In this document: in pieces, positions 16,498 through 25,269 of the stretch | Layout of the letters: each line of letters opens with the position of its first letter | How positions within the stretch are numbered: the first letter of the stretch is position 1 | Origin: Solirubrobacteraceae bacterium | GTDB taxonomy: Bacteria; Actinomycetota; Thermoleophilia; Solirubrobacterales; Solirubrobacteraceae | NCBI GenBank assembly: GCA_025449845.1 | Contig: JANWIP010000019.1 | Location: 1 to 64,000 of the forward strand | Length of the DNA: 64,000 nt | Reading direction: 5' to 3' | Program-made: the position numbers and the translations under genes | The notes under the pieces: model-generated | Seen by the model: only the letters and a program-made list of their open reading frames with translations | What the model was told of the DNA's origin: nothing | The model's database searches: none

Positions 16498-17742
16498 CTA
16501 CTGAGCGGTGAAGCGCACGGGCAGCGCAGATAAACCGTAGATGCCCATGATGCTCTCGTAAACAGGCTCTCCGTCCAATGTCAATTCCGGCATCCGGGAC
16601 GGTAGGTAGGCCAGGGCCTCCTGCAGCTCTACGCGCGCGAGGTTGGCGCCGAGGCAGTAGTGCACGCCTGCGCCGAACGTCAAAGCCCGCGCCTTGCCGC
16701 GCTCGGCGGTGATGTCGAAGTCATCCCATCCGCTCGTGCCTGCGCCATCGCCGAGGTCGCGATTGCCCGTGAAGGCGCAGACCATCACCACGGTGTCAGC
16801 CGGGAAGGTCACATCGCGGAAGGTCAGCTCCTCCGTGGTGATGCGCGCTGTGAAGGGCGTTATCGGCTCCACCCGCAGCACCTCCTCGACCGCCGCTGCC
16901 GCCAGCTCTGGGCGTTCCGCCAGCAGCTGCCACTGCTCGGGATGCTCGGCGAACAGCCGCACCGCGTGCGCCAGCTGGCTCTGCGTCGTGTCCACGCCGC
17001 CGATCAGCACATTGAGAATCAGATTCACGCACTCCACGTCTGAGAGCTTTCCGTTCTCGCCGTTCTCGCCCTCCTCTTCGGCGGCTATCAGCTTCGAGAT
17101 CAGGTCATCGCCCGGGTCCTCGCGGCGCGTGCGCACCAGCTCGCCTGCGTACTCATAGAACTCCACCACCGCCAGCTCGATCCCCTCGCGCTCTTCCATC
17201 ATCGAAGCCGCATCGAACTGGCGCTGGATCCAGTTCGACCAATGGTGCAAGCGAGGGGCGTCTGTCAGCGGTGCGCCCATCACCGCCGCGATCATCTGTG
17301 AGGGATAGGGCTTGGCGAAGTCATCCACGAACTCGCATTTGCCCGCGCGCGAGGCGCTGGCCGCGAACAGCTCTTCCAGCAGTCCTCGCGCCAGCGGCCG
17401 ATAGCGCTCTACGGCGCGTGGCGCCAGCGCTGGGTTCACCAGCGAGCGCAGGCGCGTGTGGTCGGCGCCATTGATGTGCAGGATGTTGCGCCGCATCTCC
17501 TCATACAGCGGTCCTTCCGTGACGCCGAAGATCTCCGCGATCTTCATGCCGGGGAAGATCGCCGAGCGCGTGCGCAGGAACATCTCGCTGGCCTCGCGGT
17601 CCAGCACCACGTAGCCAAAGGGACCTGTGGCCAGCCAGCTCTGCTCGCGCAGCTCGCGCATGGCCGCGTGAAAACGCGGCCCGCGCAGCTGCGGATCGTT
17701 GTAATCGAGGTTCGGCAGCTCCAGTTCGCTGACCAGCGTCAT
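16498..17742 (-). CDS. Cytochrome P450
   Basis: 414 aa, bacterial soluble type. The heme-binding loop is LTFGAGVHYCLGANLAR, with Cys near residue 355. The I-helix is LIGGVDTTQSQ, the ExxR motif lies in AVEEVLRVEP, and HTRLRSLVNPAL is the C-helix heme-contact region. All catalytic features are intact. It needs a ferredoxin and reductase, which are not encoded nearby. Upstream on the same strand after 128 bp is a 56-aa membrane protein. The substrate cannot be told from sequence. Confidence 0.93.
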   Translation of the reverse strand: MTLVSELELPNLDYNDPQLRGPRFHAAMRELREQSWLATGPFGYVVLDREASEMFLRTRSAIFPGMKIAEIFGVTEGPLYEEMRRNILHINGADHTRLRSLVNPALAPRAVERYRPLARGLLEELFAASASRAGKCEFVDDFAKPYPSQMIAAVMGAPLTDAPRLHHWSNWIQRQFDAASMMEEREGIELAVVEFYEYAGELVRTRREDPGDDLISKLIAAEEEGENGENGKLSDVECVNLILNVLIGGVDTTQSQLAHAVRLFAEHPEQWQLLAERPELAAAAVEEVLRVEPITPFTARITTEELTFRDVTFPADTVVMVCAFTGNRDLGDGAGTSGWDDFDITAERGKARALTFGAGVHYCLGANLARVELQEALAYLPSRMPELTLDGEPVYESIMGIYGLSALPVRFTAQ

Positions 17743-17761
17743 CCCGTGGGCGACGCTATCA

Positions 17762-17882
17762 GTGCGCCAGTGGCCTTACCAGCCTCGTGGGAGTGCGCCA
17801 GCGGCTTGCCGACCTCCTCAGCGGCCTTGCCAGCCTCCTCAGCGGCCTTGCCGGCCTCGTCAGTGTGCCTCAGCGGCCGTAC
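17762..17882. repeat. Imperfect direct repeats, GCGGCCTTGCCAGCCTCCTCA type
   Basis: Four to five degenerate 18-21-nt units built on the core GCCTTGCC(A/G)(A/G)CCTC sit between the P450 start and the stop of the 56-aa membrane protein. In one minus frame they read KAAEEAGKAAEEVGK, a coiled-coil-like repeat, but no start or context supports translation of that frame. Confidence 0.55.
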
Positions 17883-18040
17883 CAGCCTCGCCTGCCGCCG
17901 GCAGTAGGAGCGCCACCGACGAAGAAGCCGATCAGCCACAGCAGGATCGCCAAGATCAGCACATACCAGAGCACATGTGCGGCGAAGCCGAGGCCGCCGA
18001 ATAGGGCCAGGATGAGTACGAGGGCAATCAGGGCAATCAT
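17870..18040 (-). CDS. 56-aa hydrophobic membrane protein (absent from the ORF track)
   Basis: ATG at 18040 is preceded by a strong GGAGGAGACCC ribosome-binding site. The product begins MIALIALVLILALFGGLGF, then AAHVLWYVLILAILLWLIGFF, and ends GGAPTAGGRRGWYGR. It therefore has two hydrophobic segments and a basic Gly-rich tail, like the short hydrophobic proteins of the lmo0937/YqaE-sized class found in many actinobacteria and often linked to envelope stress. The overlapping 109-aa track ORF in another frame lacks both features. Family membership is uncertain but coding is well supported. Confidence 0.72.
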   Translation of the reverse strand: MIALIALVLILALFGGLGFAAHVLWYVLILAILLWLIGFFVGGAPTAGGRRGWYGR

Positions 18041-18158
18041 GGGTCTCCTCCATGTGATGGCGGTGCACTATTGCACTGCCTGTGGTGGAGATCTACCCGC
18101 CCTTCCTGCCCCCGAATCCTCCCATCTGCTGCGACCGGCGCTCTGCCGGCCGCAAATA

Positions 18159-18180
18159 CTGCGCCCCCCCGGAGGGGGAC
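18159..18180 (-). terminator. GC-rich hairpin after the HU gene
   Basis: On the minus strand CCCCC-TCC-GGGGG forms a short, very stable hairpin directly after the HU stop at 18185. There is no U run, so it would be a non-canonical terminator, as often seen in high-GC actinobacteria. Confidence 0.4.
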
Positions 18181-18184
18181 TCAG

Positions 18185-18469
18185 CTATTTCTTCTTCGGG
18201 CTAACGCTCTGCTTCAAGCTCGCGCCGGCCGTGAACTTGGGGGCCTTTGAAGCCTTGATCTTGACCTTTTCGCCCGTGCGCGGATTGACACCCACGCGTG
18301 CCGCGCGCTTGACGACGGAGAACTTGCCAAAGCCCGTGATGGCGACCTCGTCGCCCTTCTTCAGGGTCTTGTTGATGACGAGGACGTATGAATCGACGGC
18401 CCGTCCGGCGTCGGCCCGCGTGAGGCCGCTCTCGGCGGCGACGGCGTCGACCAGTTCGCTCTTGTTCAT
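18185..18469 (-). CDS. hup: HU-family nucleoid-associated DNA-binding protein
   Basis: 94 aa, full length for the short HU type. MNKSELVDAVAAESGLTRADAGRAVDSYV forms the N-terminal helices; ITGFGKFSVVKRAARVGVNPRTGEKVKIKASKAPKF is the beta arm with the conserved GF..F, R.GRNP-like (RVGVNPRTG) and P.F signatures. The C-terminus ends SPKKK without the long Lys/Ala tail of mycobacterial HupB. A purine-rich site (GGAAGC) precedes the ATG. It bends and compacts DNA. Monocistronic by position. Confidence 0.95.
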   Translation of the reverse strand: MNKSELVDAVAAESGLTRADAGRAVDSYVLVINKTLKKGDEVAITGFGKFSVVKRAARVGVNPRTGEKVKIKASKAPKFTAGASLKQSVSPKKK

Positions 18470-18628
18470 CGATGCTTCCTTTCAGTAGAGAGGGTGAGGC
18501 GAGCGCGCAGAGTAGCGCGATTGTCGGAAAGACCGCTTGTCTGAGCGATACAGGCCTTCCGCTCCGCTCCCTGCTTGGGCGTCACGGGCCTCCGGGGGGC
18601 GCTCTCCTCGCCCCCCTTCCCCGGGTCT

Positions 18629-19618
18629 TTATATGGTGACGGCCTGGGCCGGATCGGCGCCCGAAAGCACGCCGCGCAACTGGCTGCGCATCAGGTGATG
18701 GCCCGTGCGCGCATCCACCGCATGGCGGCCTAGAACGAAGCTCGACTTATCGTCGCTGAGCGCCGTATTGGAAGGCATCGCCAAGTGCGGGTCCTCGCCG
18801 CAGGCCTCCAAGAAGCCTGCCGTGGTGCCGTCGCGCACCAGCGCCGGATCGCAGTCAAAGGAGCGCGCCAGCAGGCGCAGATACTCACGGCGGTTCAGCG
18901 AATCGGGGCCCGCTGTGTTGTAGACGCCCGCGCAGTCCTGGGCGATCAGCTCGCATACGCGCTGCGCGTAGTCCCACACATACGTCGGCGAGCGGTAGCC
19001 ATCGGCTGGCGCCGGCAGCGATTGGTCGTGGCGCATGCGGTCCACCAGGCGCAGCGGCAGGCTGCTGTGCGTCCACACGTGCTCTGAGAGCTCCCCCGAG
19101 CCCTGCGGGCGGGCCAGGTTCACGCCGTAGATTCCCGCGGGCCGCGTTATCAGCCAGGTGCCGTTGTAGTCCTGCGCTGCCAGCTCGCACGCCTGCCGCG
19201 AGCGGCCCCAGGCGTTGATCGGTTCCGGCGGATCGTCCTCGCTCCAGCGCTGATGCGGCGGCAGCATGCCGCTGAAGACCCAATCGCAGGACACCAGCAC
19301 GTAGTGCGCGCGCACCGTGCGCGCGGCGGCCAGCGTGTGCACCGTTCCCACTTGCGCCATCTGCGCCGCATAGGGCTCGCGCTCAAGGCGCGTGGGCTGC
19401 ACGCTGCCTGCCGCATGCACCACCACGTCCGGCTCGAAGGCCATTGCCGCCTCCACGCAAGCGTGTCGATCGGCCATATCTAGTCCTTGTGTCTGGGCGC
19501 CAGTGATGTCTACGGGGGTGTCGCGCCATGTGCCCAACACCTCCCAACTCTGCTGTACAGCGGCGGCCGCGAGGTTGGAGCCGACCAGTCCACTTACGCC
19601 AGTGATGAGAAGTCGCAT
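18629..19618 (-). CDS. RmlD-like extended SDR with altered catalytic residues
   Basis: 329 aa. TGVSGLVGSN at the N-terminus is an intact NAD(P)-binding motif, and VVVHAAG, VSCDWVFSG, RPAGIYGVN and SPTYVWDYAQ follow as in dTDP-4-dehydrorhamnose reductases. Where that family has YGxSKLxGE, this protein has NAWGRSRQACE: the catalytic Tyr is Trp and the Lys is Arg. Either it uses another mechanism or it is a regulatory/binding relative, as MAT2B is in eukaryotes. The gene stands alone, 14 bp after a perfect inverted repeat. The fold is firm; rhamnose synthesis is doubtful, as no rmlABC genes are nearby. Confidence 0.8.
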   Translation of the reverse strand: MRLLITGVSGLVGSNLAAAAVQQSWEVLGTWRDTPVDITGAQTQGLDMADRHACVEAAMAFEPDVVVHAAGSVQPTRLEREPYAAQMAQVGTVHTLAAARTVRAHYVLVSCDWVFSGMLPPHQRWSEDDPPEPINAWGRSRQACELAAQDYNGTWLITRPAGIYGVNLARPQGSGELSEHVWTHSSLPLRLVDRMRHDQSLPAPADGYRSPTYVWDYAQRVCELIAQDCAGVYNTAGPDSLNRREYLRLLARSFDCDPALVRDGTTAGFLEACGEDPHLAMPSNTALSDDKSSFVLGRHAVDARTGHHLMRSQLRGVLSGADPAQAVTI

Positions 19619-19631
19619 GTGAATCTAGCTA

Positions 19632-19650
19632 TCAAGCGTACCACGCTTGA
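19632..19650. promoter_or_regulatory. Inverted repeat TCAAGCGT-ACC-ACGCTTGA upstream of the SDR gene
   Basis: Perfect 8+3+8 inverted repeat located 14 bp before the start codon at 19618, where a repressor would block transcription or ribosome loading. The flanking 140 bp are AT-richer than the surroundings and could hold the promoter. The cognate regulator is unknown. Confidence 0.5.
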
Positions 19651-19789
19651 CGATTTCGTAAACAAAGAGATACGTATTATCACACCATCGATAGTGGAGG
19701 GCGCCGTATCGGCTAACCAGCGCGGCAGGGGGGGACCTCAAAACGAGGCCGCGGGGGCGGGCTCCCAGCGGCGCTGGGGGAAGGGATGC

Positions 19790-20788
19790 TCAGCCGCTGC
19801 TGGTGCCGTAGCGCGCGGGAGTGATCGGCGCGTGGATCAGGCCGTTGTGCAGCATCCACGCCGAAAGCCCTTCGATCCTCGCCGCGCGCAGCGTGCCGAA
19901 AGGCACCTTGCCCTGTTCGCTGAACAGCGGCATGTACGCCGCCAGCGACGCGTTCGTGAACCTGCCATCCAGCCCTGGATTGAGGCGCAAGAGGTCTTCC
20001 ACGCTCTGCGCCGGCGCGCGCAAGGTGTCTTCGTATCCCTGCTTCGTGGCTGTCACGAAAGCCTTGACCAAGGCGGGATTGGAGGCGATCAGCCGCTGCG
20101 TGGCGAAGGCCACCAGCCCCGGATAGCCCGGACCGCCGTATTCGTCGAGCCGGAAAGGCGTGATCGGATGGCCTTGCACCTGTAGCTGCACGCCGTCTGC
20201 CGGCACGAACCCCGTGAAGGCCGCGATGCGCCCCGAGAGCAGCGCCTGCGCGCCGTCGAAGCCCACCGTCACCACGTGCACCTTGCGCGGATCGCCGCCC
20301 GCCGCGCGCACCTCGGTTTCGAGCACCACGCGATCGGAGGGCACGCCCGTGATCCCTACCGTGCGGCCTTGCAGCTGTGCTGGTGAGTGCAGGCCCTCCG
20401 AGCGCAGCGCAATCAGGCCGCCTAGCGGCCGCTGCGCGATCGCCATCACCGCCTGCGCATCGCCGCCGCGATCGATCTGCGTCGCCACATCGCTGCCGTC
20501 CGCCAGCCCAAACTGCGCCCGCCCGCCGTCTACCAGGCTGAGCGGGTCCTGCGTGGCCCCCGGCGTCACCACGTGCAGCTCGATCCCATGCGCGCCGTAG
20601 TAGCCGGCGGCCAGCGCGCGATAGATCCCTGCATGCACCGCGTTGGGCACGAAATCGAGCACCAGCGTGGCCTGGGTTGGTTTTTTGGAGGGGGATGGGT
20701 CGGTCGCTGCGCTCCCGCCGCAGGCCGCGAGGAGTAGAGCGCAGAGCAGCGCTAGCGCGCAGGCCGCGGCGGTTCGGGCACGGTGCAT
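19790..20788 (-). CDS. THI5/NMT1-like ABC transporter substrate-binding lipoprotein
   Basis: 332 aa. Lipoprotein signal: ALALLCALLLAACGG with Cys in the lipobox. The mature part reads LVLDFVPNAVHAGIYRALAAGYYGAHGIEL, the signature region of THI5/ThiY-type binding proteins for pyrimidine thiamin precursors and related nitrogenous ligands, then GGRAQFGLADGSDV and GRTVGITGVPSDRVVLETEV. It lies 12 bp downstream of the class II aldolase-like gene and is probably cotranscribed with it. No permease or ATPase gene is adjacent, so the transporter core must be elsewhere. Ligand uncertain. Confidence 0.85.
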   Translation of the reverse strand: MHRARTAAACALALLCALLLAACGGSAATDPSPSKKPTQATLVLDFVPNAVHAGIYRALAAGYYGAHGIELHVVTPGATQDPLSLVDGGRAQFGLADGSDVATQIDRGGDAQAVMAIAQRPLGGLIALRSEGLHSPAQLQGRTVGITGVPSDRVVLETEVRAAGGDPRKVHVVTVGFDGAQALLSGRIAAFTGFVPADGVQLQVQGHPITPFRLDEYGGPGYPGLVAFATQRLIASNPALVKAFVTATKQGYEDTLRAPAQSVEDLLRLNPGLDGRFTNASLAAYMPLFSEQGKVPFGTLRAARIEGLSAWMLHNGLIHAPITPARYGTSSG

Positions 20789-20800
20789 GCGGGGTGAATA

Positions 20801-21517
20801 TCAGTTGCTGTCTCCGAAGCGCAGTCTCAGCCACTCCCAGGCGTGCTGTGACTCGGCCTCATAGTGGCGTGCCCGCAGCACCGCCTCGCTGTCGGTCAAG
20901 GCGCGTGCGCGGCGGGCGTGCTCGGCGACTCTTGAGCGCTCCTCCAGATACCAGGCCCGCACCACCGCTTCGGGCAGCTCCGCCGCTGTGCAAACGGCAC
21001 CGTTGGCGTGCAGCAGCAGGCAGTCATACGCGCCCAGGTCGCCCGCGGCCGCGCGTCCGGCCTCGGTCGAGGCCACCAGCTGGGGCTCGTGGTGGAACGT
21101 CACCACACCGCTGAGGCCGCCCAGCCCGTGCACCAGCGGCGGCACCTCGCCGCGGCTTGCCCACACCTCTGCCGCCTGCGAATGCGTGCGGCAGATCGCG
21201 CCTACGTCATGGCACGCGCTGTAGATCGCCGCGTGCAGCGGGGCCTCCGGCGGGCACAGCGCCTTCTCGCCGCCCATCACCCGACCGGCCAGGTCGAGAT
21301 GGATGATGTCTTTGGGCTTAACTTGCAACAGCGGCGTCGAGGGCGTTAAGAGGAAACCGCCCTCGGGTCTGCGTGTAGAGACGTGACCAAACGCCTCTAC
21401 CAGGCCGGCGCGGGCTATCAAGCGCGCAGCGTAGGCCACCTGCTGGGTTAGATCGGGATCATGATGGGCCCGGCTCGCCGGCCTTCGGCCGGCTGCGCCA
21501 CCCTCAAAGTCGCTCAT
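20801..21517 (-). CDS. Class II aldolase/adducin-family protein with missing zinc ligands
   Basis: 238 aa. The fold is recognisable from ARLIARAGLVEAFGHVSTRRPEGGFLLTPS, EAPLHAAIY and the C-terminal helices. Enzymes such as FucA bind zinc through Glu, an HxH pair and a His before Gly. Here the HxH reads RTH, and the final His region reads LLLHANGAV with Asn before Gly. One or two ligands are therefore altered, and normal aldolase chemistry is doubtful; a decarboxylase-like or binding role is possible. It is the first gene of a likely two-gene unit with the THI5-like lipoprotein and is divergent from the mutase gene. Confidence 0.8.
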   Translation of the reverse strand: MSDFEGGAAGRRPASRAHHDPDLTQQVAYAARLIARAGLVEAFGHVSTRRPEGGFLLTPSTPLLQVKPKDIIHLDLAGRVMGGEKALCPPEAPLHAAIYSACHDVGAICRTHSQAAEVWASRGEVPPLVHGLGGLSGVVTFHHEPQLVASTEAGRAAAGDLGAYDCLLLHANGAVCTAAELPEAVVRAWYLEERSRVAEHARRARALTDSEAVLRARHYEAESQHAWEWLRLRFGDSN

Positions 21518-21522
21518 GGCAT

Positions 21523-21550
21523 CAACCTCCCATGGTTGCCATGTGGGTTG
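21523..21550. promoter_or_regulatory. Imperfect inverted repeat between divergent aldolase and mutase genes
   Basis: CAACCTCCCATGG, a TTG spacer and CCATGTGGGTTG form an imperfect dyad just before the aldolase-like start (21517). TTGAGC followed by TACTAT lies next to it towards the mutase gene. A shared operator for the 115-bp divergent promoter region is plausible but unproven. Confidence 0.35.
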
Positions 21551-21632
21551 AGCTTACTATACGTCGGCAGCCGTCGCAGACAAGAGGAAACTTTGCGGCA
21601 AAGCCCGCGATAGGCGCGAGTAGACTCCTGCA

Positions 21633-23240
21633 ATGGCCACAACTCCCGCCGCTGCGGGCAGCCAGCAGCAGCATCGAACGCTGTCAGGCGAACCCGTGCG
21701 CGAGCTCTACACCGCCGCTGACTTGCCGCCCGAGGAGACCATCGGGCGGCCCGGCGAGTACCCCTTCACGCGCGGCGTCTACGAGTCGATGTATCGCGGG
21801 CGCCTCTGGACGATGCGCCAGTTCGCCGGCTTTGGCACCAGCGAGGAGACCAACGAACGCTTCCGTTATCTGCTCGACCACGGCCAGACAGGTCTCTCCA
21901 CTGCTTTTGACATGCCTTCGCTGATGGGCCACGACTCCGACCATGCCCGCGCGCTTGGTGAGGTCGGCCGCGAGGGCGTCGCCATCGACACGCTCGATGA
22001 CATGCTCACGCTCTTCGACGGCATCGACCTGGGGGAGGTCTCGGTGTCGATGACCATCAACGCTCCCGCCGCGATCATGCTGGCCTTCTACGTGGCCGCC
22101 GCCGAGGCCAATGGCATCGGGCCCGAGCGCCTCGCCGGCACGATCCAGGCCGACATCCTCAAGGAGTACATCGCCCAGAAGGAGTGGTGCTTCCCGATCG
22201 ACCCCGCCATGCGGCTCTGCGGCGACATGATCGAGTGGTGCACCTTGCGCATGCCGCGCTGGCATCCCATCTCGATCTCCGGCTACCACATCCGCGAGGC
22301 CGGCTCCACCGCGCAGCAGGAGCTGGCCTTCACGCTCAAGGACGGTCTCACCTACGTCGAGCAGGCGATCGAGCGAGGACTCGACGTCGACGATTTCGCG
22401 CCGCGCCTCTCCTTCTTCTTTAACGCCCAGGTCGACTTCTTCGAGGAGATCGCCAAGTACCGCGCCGCACGGCGCATCTGGGCGCGCGAGATGAAGGAGA
22501 CCTACGGCGCCAAGAACCCGCGCTCGTGGCTGATGCGCTTTCACTGCCAGACTGCCGGTGTCTCGCTCACCGCACAGCAGCCGCTCAACAACATCGTGCG
22601 CACCGCCATCGAGGCGCTTGCCGGCGTGCTCGGCGGCGCGCAGTCGCTGCACACCAACAGCTACGACGAGGCGCTCGCGCTGCCTACCGAGGAGGCCGTC
22701 AGGGTCGCCTTGCGCACACAGCAGGTGATCGCGCATGAGACCGGCGTCACCAACACCGTCGATCCGCTCGGCGGCAGCTACTTCGTGGAGGCCCAGACCG
22801 ATGAGATGGAGCAGCGCTGCTACGAGTATTTCGCCAAGATCGACGAGCTAGGGGGGATGGTGGAGGCCGTCAAGCGCAACTTCCCTCAGCGCGAGATCGC
22901 CGATGCTGCCTTTGAGTTGCAGCTGGAGATCGACGCGGGCGAGCGCATCGTCGTCGGCGTCAATCGCTTCCAGCAGCAGGACGAGCTGCCGATCCCCACG
23001 CTGCGCGTCGATCCCGCGCTTGAGCGCAAGCAGCTCGACCGCCTGCAGGGCGTGCGCGCGCTGCGCGACGGCGCTCAGGTCGAGCGAGCCTTGGCGGGGC
23101 TACGCGAGCAGGCCGCCAAAGAGGACGCCAATCTGATGGAGCCGCTGCTTGACTGCGCCCGCGCGCACGCCTCCGAGGGCGAGATCGTCGAGTCGCTTCA
23201 GCGCGTCTTCGGTGACTACACCGAGACGCCCGTCTTCTAG
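21633..23240 (+). CDS. Methylmalonyl-CoA mutase family, large (catalytic) subunit without B12 domain
   Basis: 535 aa, the length of a stand-alone acyl-CoA-binding TIM-barrel subunit. [28 protein letters not shown] matches the substrate-binding signature, TINAPA and [11 protein letters not shown] line the active site, and [19 protein letters not shown] is the conserved barrel loop. The C-terminus ends at [10 protein letters not shown] with no DxHxxG cobalamin-binding domain, so it needs a separate small subunit, not encoded in the window. It may isomerise methylmalonyl-CoA or a branched hydroxyacyl/ethylmalonyl-CoA. Monocistronic by position. Confidence 0.92.
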   Translation: MATTPAAAGSQQQHRTLSGEPVRELYTAADLPPEETIGRPGEYPFTRGVYESMYRGRLWTMRQFAGFGTSEETNERFRYLLDHGQTGLSTAFDMPSLMGHDSDHARALGEVGREGVAIDTLDDMLTLFDGIDLGEVSVSMTINAPAAIMLAFYVAAAEANGIGPERLAGTIQADILKEYIAQKEWCFPIDPAMRLCGDMIEWCTLRMPRWHPISISGYHIREAGSTAQQELAFTLKDGLTYVEQAIERGLDVDDFAPRLSFFFNAQVDFFEEIAKYRAARRIWAREMKETYGAKNPRSWLMRFHCQTAGVSLTAQQPLNNIVRTAIEALAGVLGGAQSLHTNSYDEALALPTEEAVRVALRTQQVIAHETGVTNTVDPLGGSYFVEAQTDEMEQRCYEYFAKIDELGGMVEAVKRNFPQREIADAAFELQLEIDAGERIVVGVNRFQQQDELPIPTLRVDPALERKQLDRLQGVRALRDGAQVERALAGLREQAAKEDANLMEPLLDCARAHASEGEIVESLQRVFGDYTETPVF

Positions 23241-23385
23241 GGTTTCGCGGCCCGCTGCGTTAGCACCTCACGGCCTGTTGCCTCCTGCCGCCTAGCCTCC
23301 TGCTCGTGGCACGATGCCCCACCCCTCAAAAAATAATCGCCTCATTCCACCGCGCGCCTCGCTACCCTCGCAACTTCCTCCGATC

Positions 23386-25269
23386 ATGAATGTTTCCTCA
23401 CGCATGCGCCGGTTCTTCACCTGGTGGAACGCCCTTGCGCTATCTGCGGCCCTCGCGGCTGCTGGTTTTGGCGGCTCGCCGATCGTTGCTAGCCACGCCT
23501 CCTCGGCGCCTCCCTCCAGTCCGCGCTGTATGCCTTCGACGCTCAATCGCTCCGACATCCTGCCCGGCACTCCCCTGCAGGTCGCGCCGCTGCCCGAATC
23601 GCTCGATGCCTCGCCGCGCGCGCAGATCAGCCTGCTCGGCGCCACCCCCGCGCAGCTCACTCATGTGCTGGTCTCGGGCTCGAGCTCCGGCTTGCACTCC
23701 GGGAGCCTGCGCTCTTACTCACAGGGCGATGGCGCCAGCTTCGTGCCTGCCAAGCCTTTCACGGCCGGCGAGATCGTCACCGTGCATGTGACCGTCGCGG
23801 GGCGTGCTGTCTCCTACCGCTTCACCGTCGCCCACACCGACCCCATCAAGTACGTCGCCCCTGCCGGCGCCGCCGCCACGCTGAAGCCGAGCGAAGTGCA
23901 GCGCTATCACTCGCGTCCCGAACTGCAGCCGCCTGCGCTGGCTGTCACCACGCACGCTTCGCCTGCCACGGCGCCCGGCTACATCATGTCCACGCCTTAC
24001 TCCGGCCCTGGCCAGGATGGGCCCTTGATCTTCGATAACTCTGGGCAGGTGGTCTGGTTCGATCCAATGCCCCACGGTGCCGAGGCCACCAACTTGCAGG
24101 CGCAGCAGCTCGGCGGCAGGCCGGTGCTCACCTGGTGGCAGGGCTACATCCCGGAGCAGGGCTTTGGCGAGGGGGTGGAGAGCATCGCCGACAGCTCCTA
24201 CCACCTCTCGCACGTCTACGCCGGCAATGGCTATTGGGCGGATCTGCACGACTTCCGCATCACTGCGCAGGGGACCGCTCTGCTGACCGTCTTCGATCCC
24301 CTCCGCTGCGATCTCTCCTCTGCCGGGGGTTCGCGCTCGGCGGCCGTCACCGACGGGGTGCTGCAGGAAGTGGACCTCGCCACGGGCCTCGTGCGGCGCG
24401 AGTGGCACTCGATCGATCACGTCGCCATGAGCGACTCCTATGCCTCGGCCCATTCCGCTTCCTATGAATGGCCTTTTGACTACTTCCACATCAACTCCAT
24501 CGACCTGCACGCCGATGGCAGCATCCTCATCAGCGCCCGCAACACCTCCACGCTCTATGAGCTCGATGGCCACAGCGGCCAGATCGTCGAGCGTATTGGC
24601 GGCAAGCACAGCACCGTCAAGCTCGGCCATGGGGCCGAAACCGCCTATCAGCATGACGCCACGCTGCAGCCCAACGGGCAGATCAGCGTCTTTGACAACG
24701 GCGCCGTGCCCAAGGTGCACCCGCAGTCGCGCGGCGTCCTCCTGGCCGTCAATCCGCAGAGCGGCACCGACACCCTCATCGCCCAGTTCACCCATCCCCA
24801 GCCGCTCTCCTCCGGCTCGCAGGGCAACATCCAGGGGCTGCCCGGCGGCGACTACTTCGTCGGCTGGGGGCCCGTGTCCTACTTCTCGGAGTTCTCGCCT
24901 TCGGGGCAGCTGCTGTTTGACGTCCACATGCCCAGTCCCGACCAGTCCTATCGCGGCTACCGCTTCCCTTGGGTCGGCACTCCCACCGAAGCGCCCGCGA
25001 TCGCCGCTGCCACCACCTCCGCCACTAGCCAGGCCGGTGCTTCCGGTGCCCTCACTACCGTCTATGCCAGCTGGAATGGGGCCACGCAGGTGGCCTCCTG
25101 GCGTGTGCTCGCGGGGGCATCCTCGCATGTGCTGGCCGCCGTCGCGGCAGCACCGCGCGGTGGCTTTGAGACCGCCATACCCACGCCGGGCGCGCAGGCC
25201 TACGTTGCCGTGCAGGCGCTCGATGCATCTGGTGCCGTGCTCGGCACCTCGCGCACCATCAAGGGGTGA
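23386..25269 (+). CDS. Secreted arylsulfotransferase-like (ASST) beta-propeller protein
   Basis: About 627 aa from ATG at 23386, which opens a basic then hydrophobic signal region (MRRFFTWWNALALSAALAAAGFGG). An Ig-like N-terminal domain (ILPGTPLQVAPLPESLDASPRAQISLLG..) precedes a propeller: GPLIFDNSGQVVWFDPMP, DLHDFRITAQGTALLTVFD, EWPFDYFHINSIDLHADGSILISARNTSTLYELDGHSGQI, AYQHDATLQPNGQISVFDNG. HINSID and QHDA supply the histidines expected at the centre. It is related to actinobacterial arylsulfotransferase (ASST) proteins. The true sulfate donor and acceptor are unknown. The track start at 23314 lacks a normal signal peptide. Confidence 0.82.
   Translation: MNVSSRMRRFFTWWNALALSAALAAAGFGGSPIVASHASSAPPSSPRCMPSTLNRSDILPGTPLQVAPLPESLDASPRAQISLLGATPAQLTHVLVSGSSSGLHSGSLRSYSQGDGASFVPAKPFTAGEIVTVHVTVAGRAVSYRFTVAHTDPIKYVAPAGAAATLKPSEVQRYHSRPELQPPALAVTTHASPATAPGYIMSTPYSGPGQDGPLIFDNSGQVVWFDPMPHGAEATNLQAQQLGGRPVLTWWQGYIPEQGFGEGVESIADSSYHLSHVYAGNGYWADLHDFRITAQGTALLTVFDPLRCDLSSAGGSRSAAVTDGVLQEVDLATGLVRREWHSIDHVAMSDSYASAHSASYEWPFDYFHINSIDLHADGSILISARNTSTLYELDGHSGQIVERIGGKHSTVKLGHGAETAYQHDATLQPNGQISVFDNGAVPKVHPQSRGVLLAVNPQSGTDTLIAQFTHPQPLSSGSQGNIQGLPGGDYFVGWGPVSYFSEFSPSGQLLFDVHMPSPDQSYRGYRFPWVGTPTEAPAIAAATTSATSQAGASGALTTVYASWNGATQVASWRVLAGASSHVLAAVAAAPRGGFETAIPTPGAQAYVAVQALDASGAVLGTSRTIKG

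Noticed and set aside
17739-18068. 109-aa ORF with KAAEEAGKAAEEVGK repeat
   Set aside because: Most of it is the antiphase frame of the 56-aa membrane protein; no ribosome-binding site or start context.
19713-20834. 373-aa minus-strand ORF
   Set aside because: Alternate frame of the THI5-like lipoprotein gene; Arg/Ala-rich with no signal or motifs.
21684-22736. 350-aa minus-strand ORF
   Set aside because: Antisense to the mutase large subunit; Gly/Asp/Val-rich shadow.
23719-25128. 469-aa minus-strand ORF
   Set aside because: Antisense to the arylsulfotransferase-like gene.
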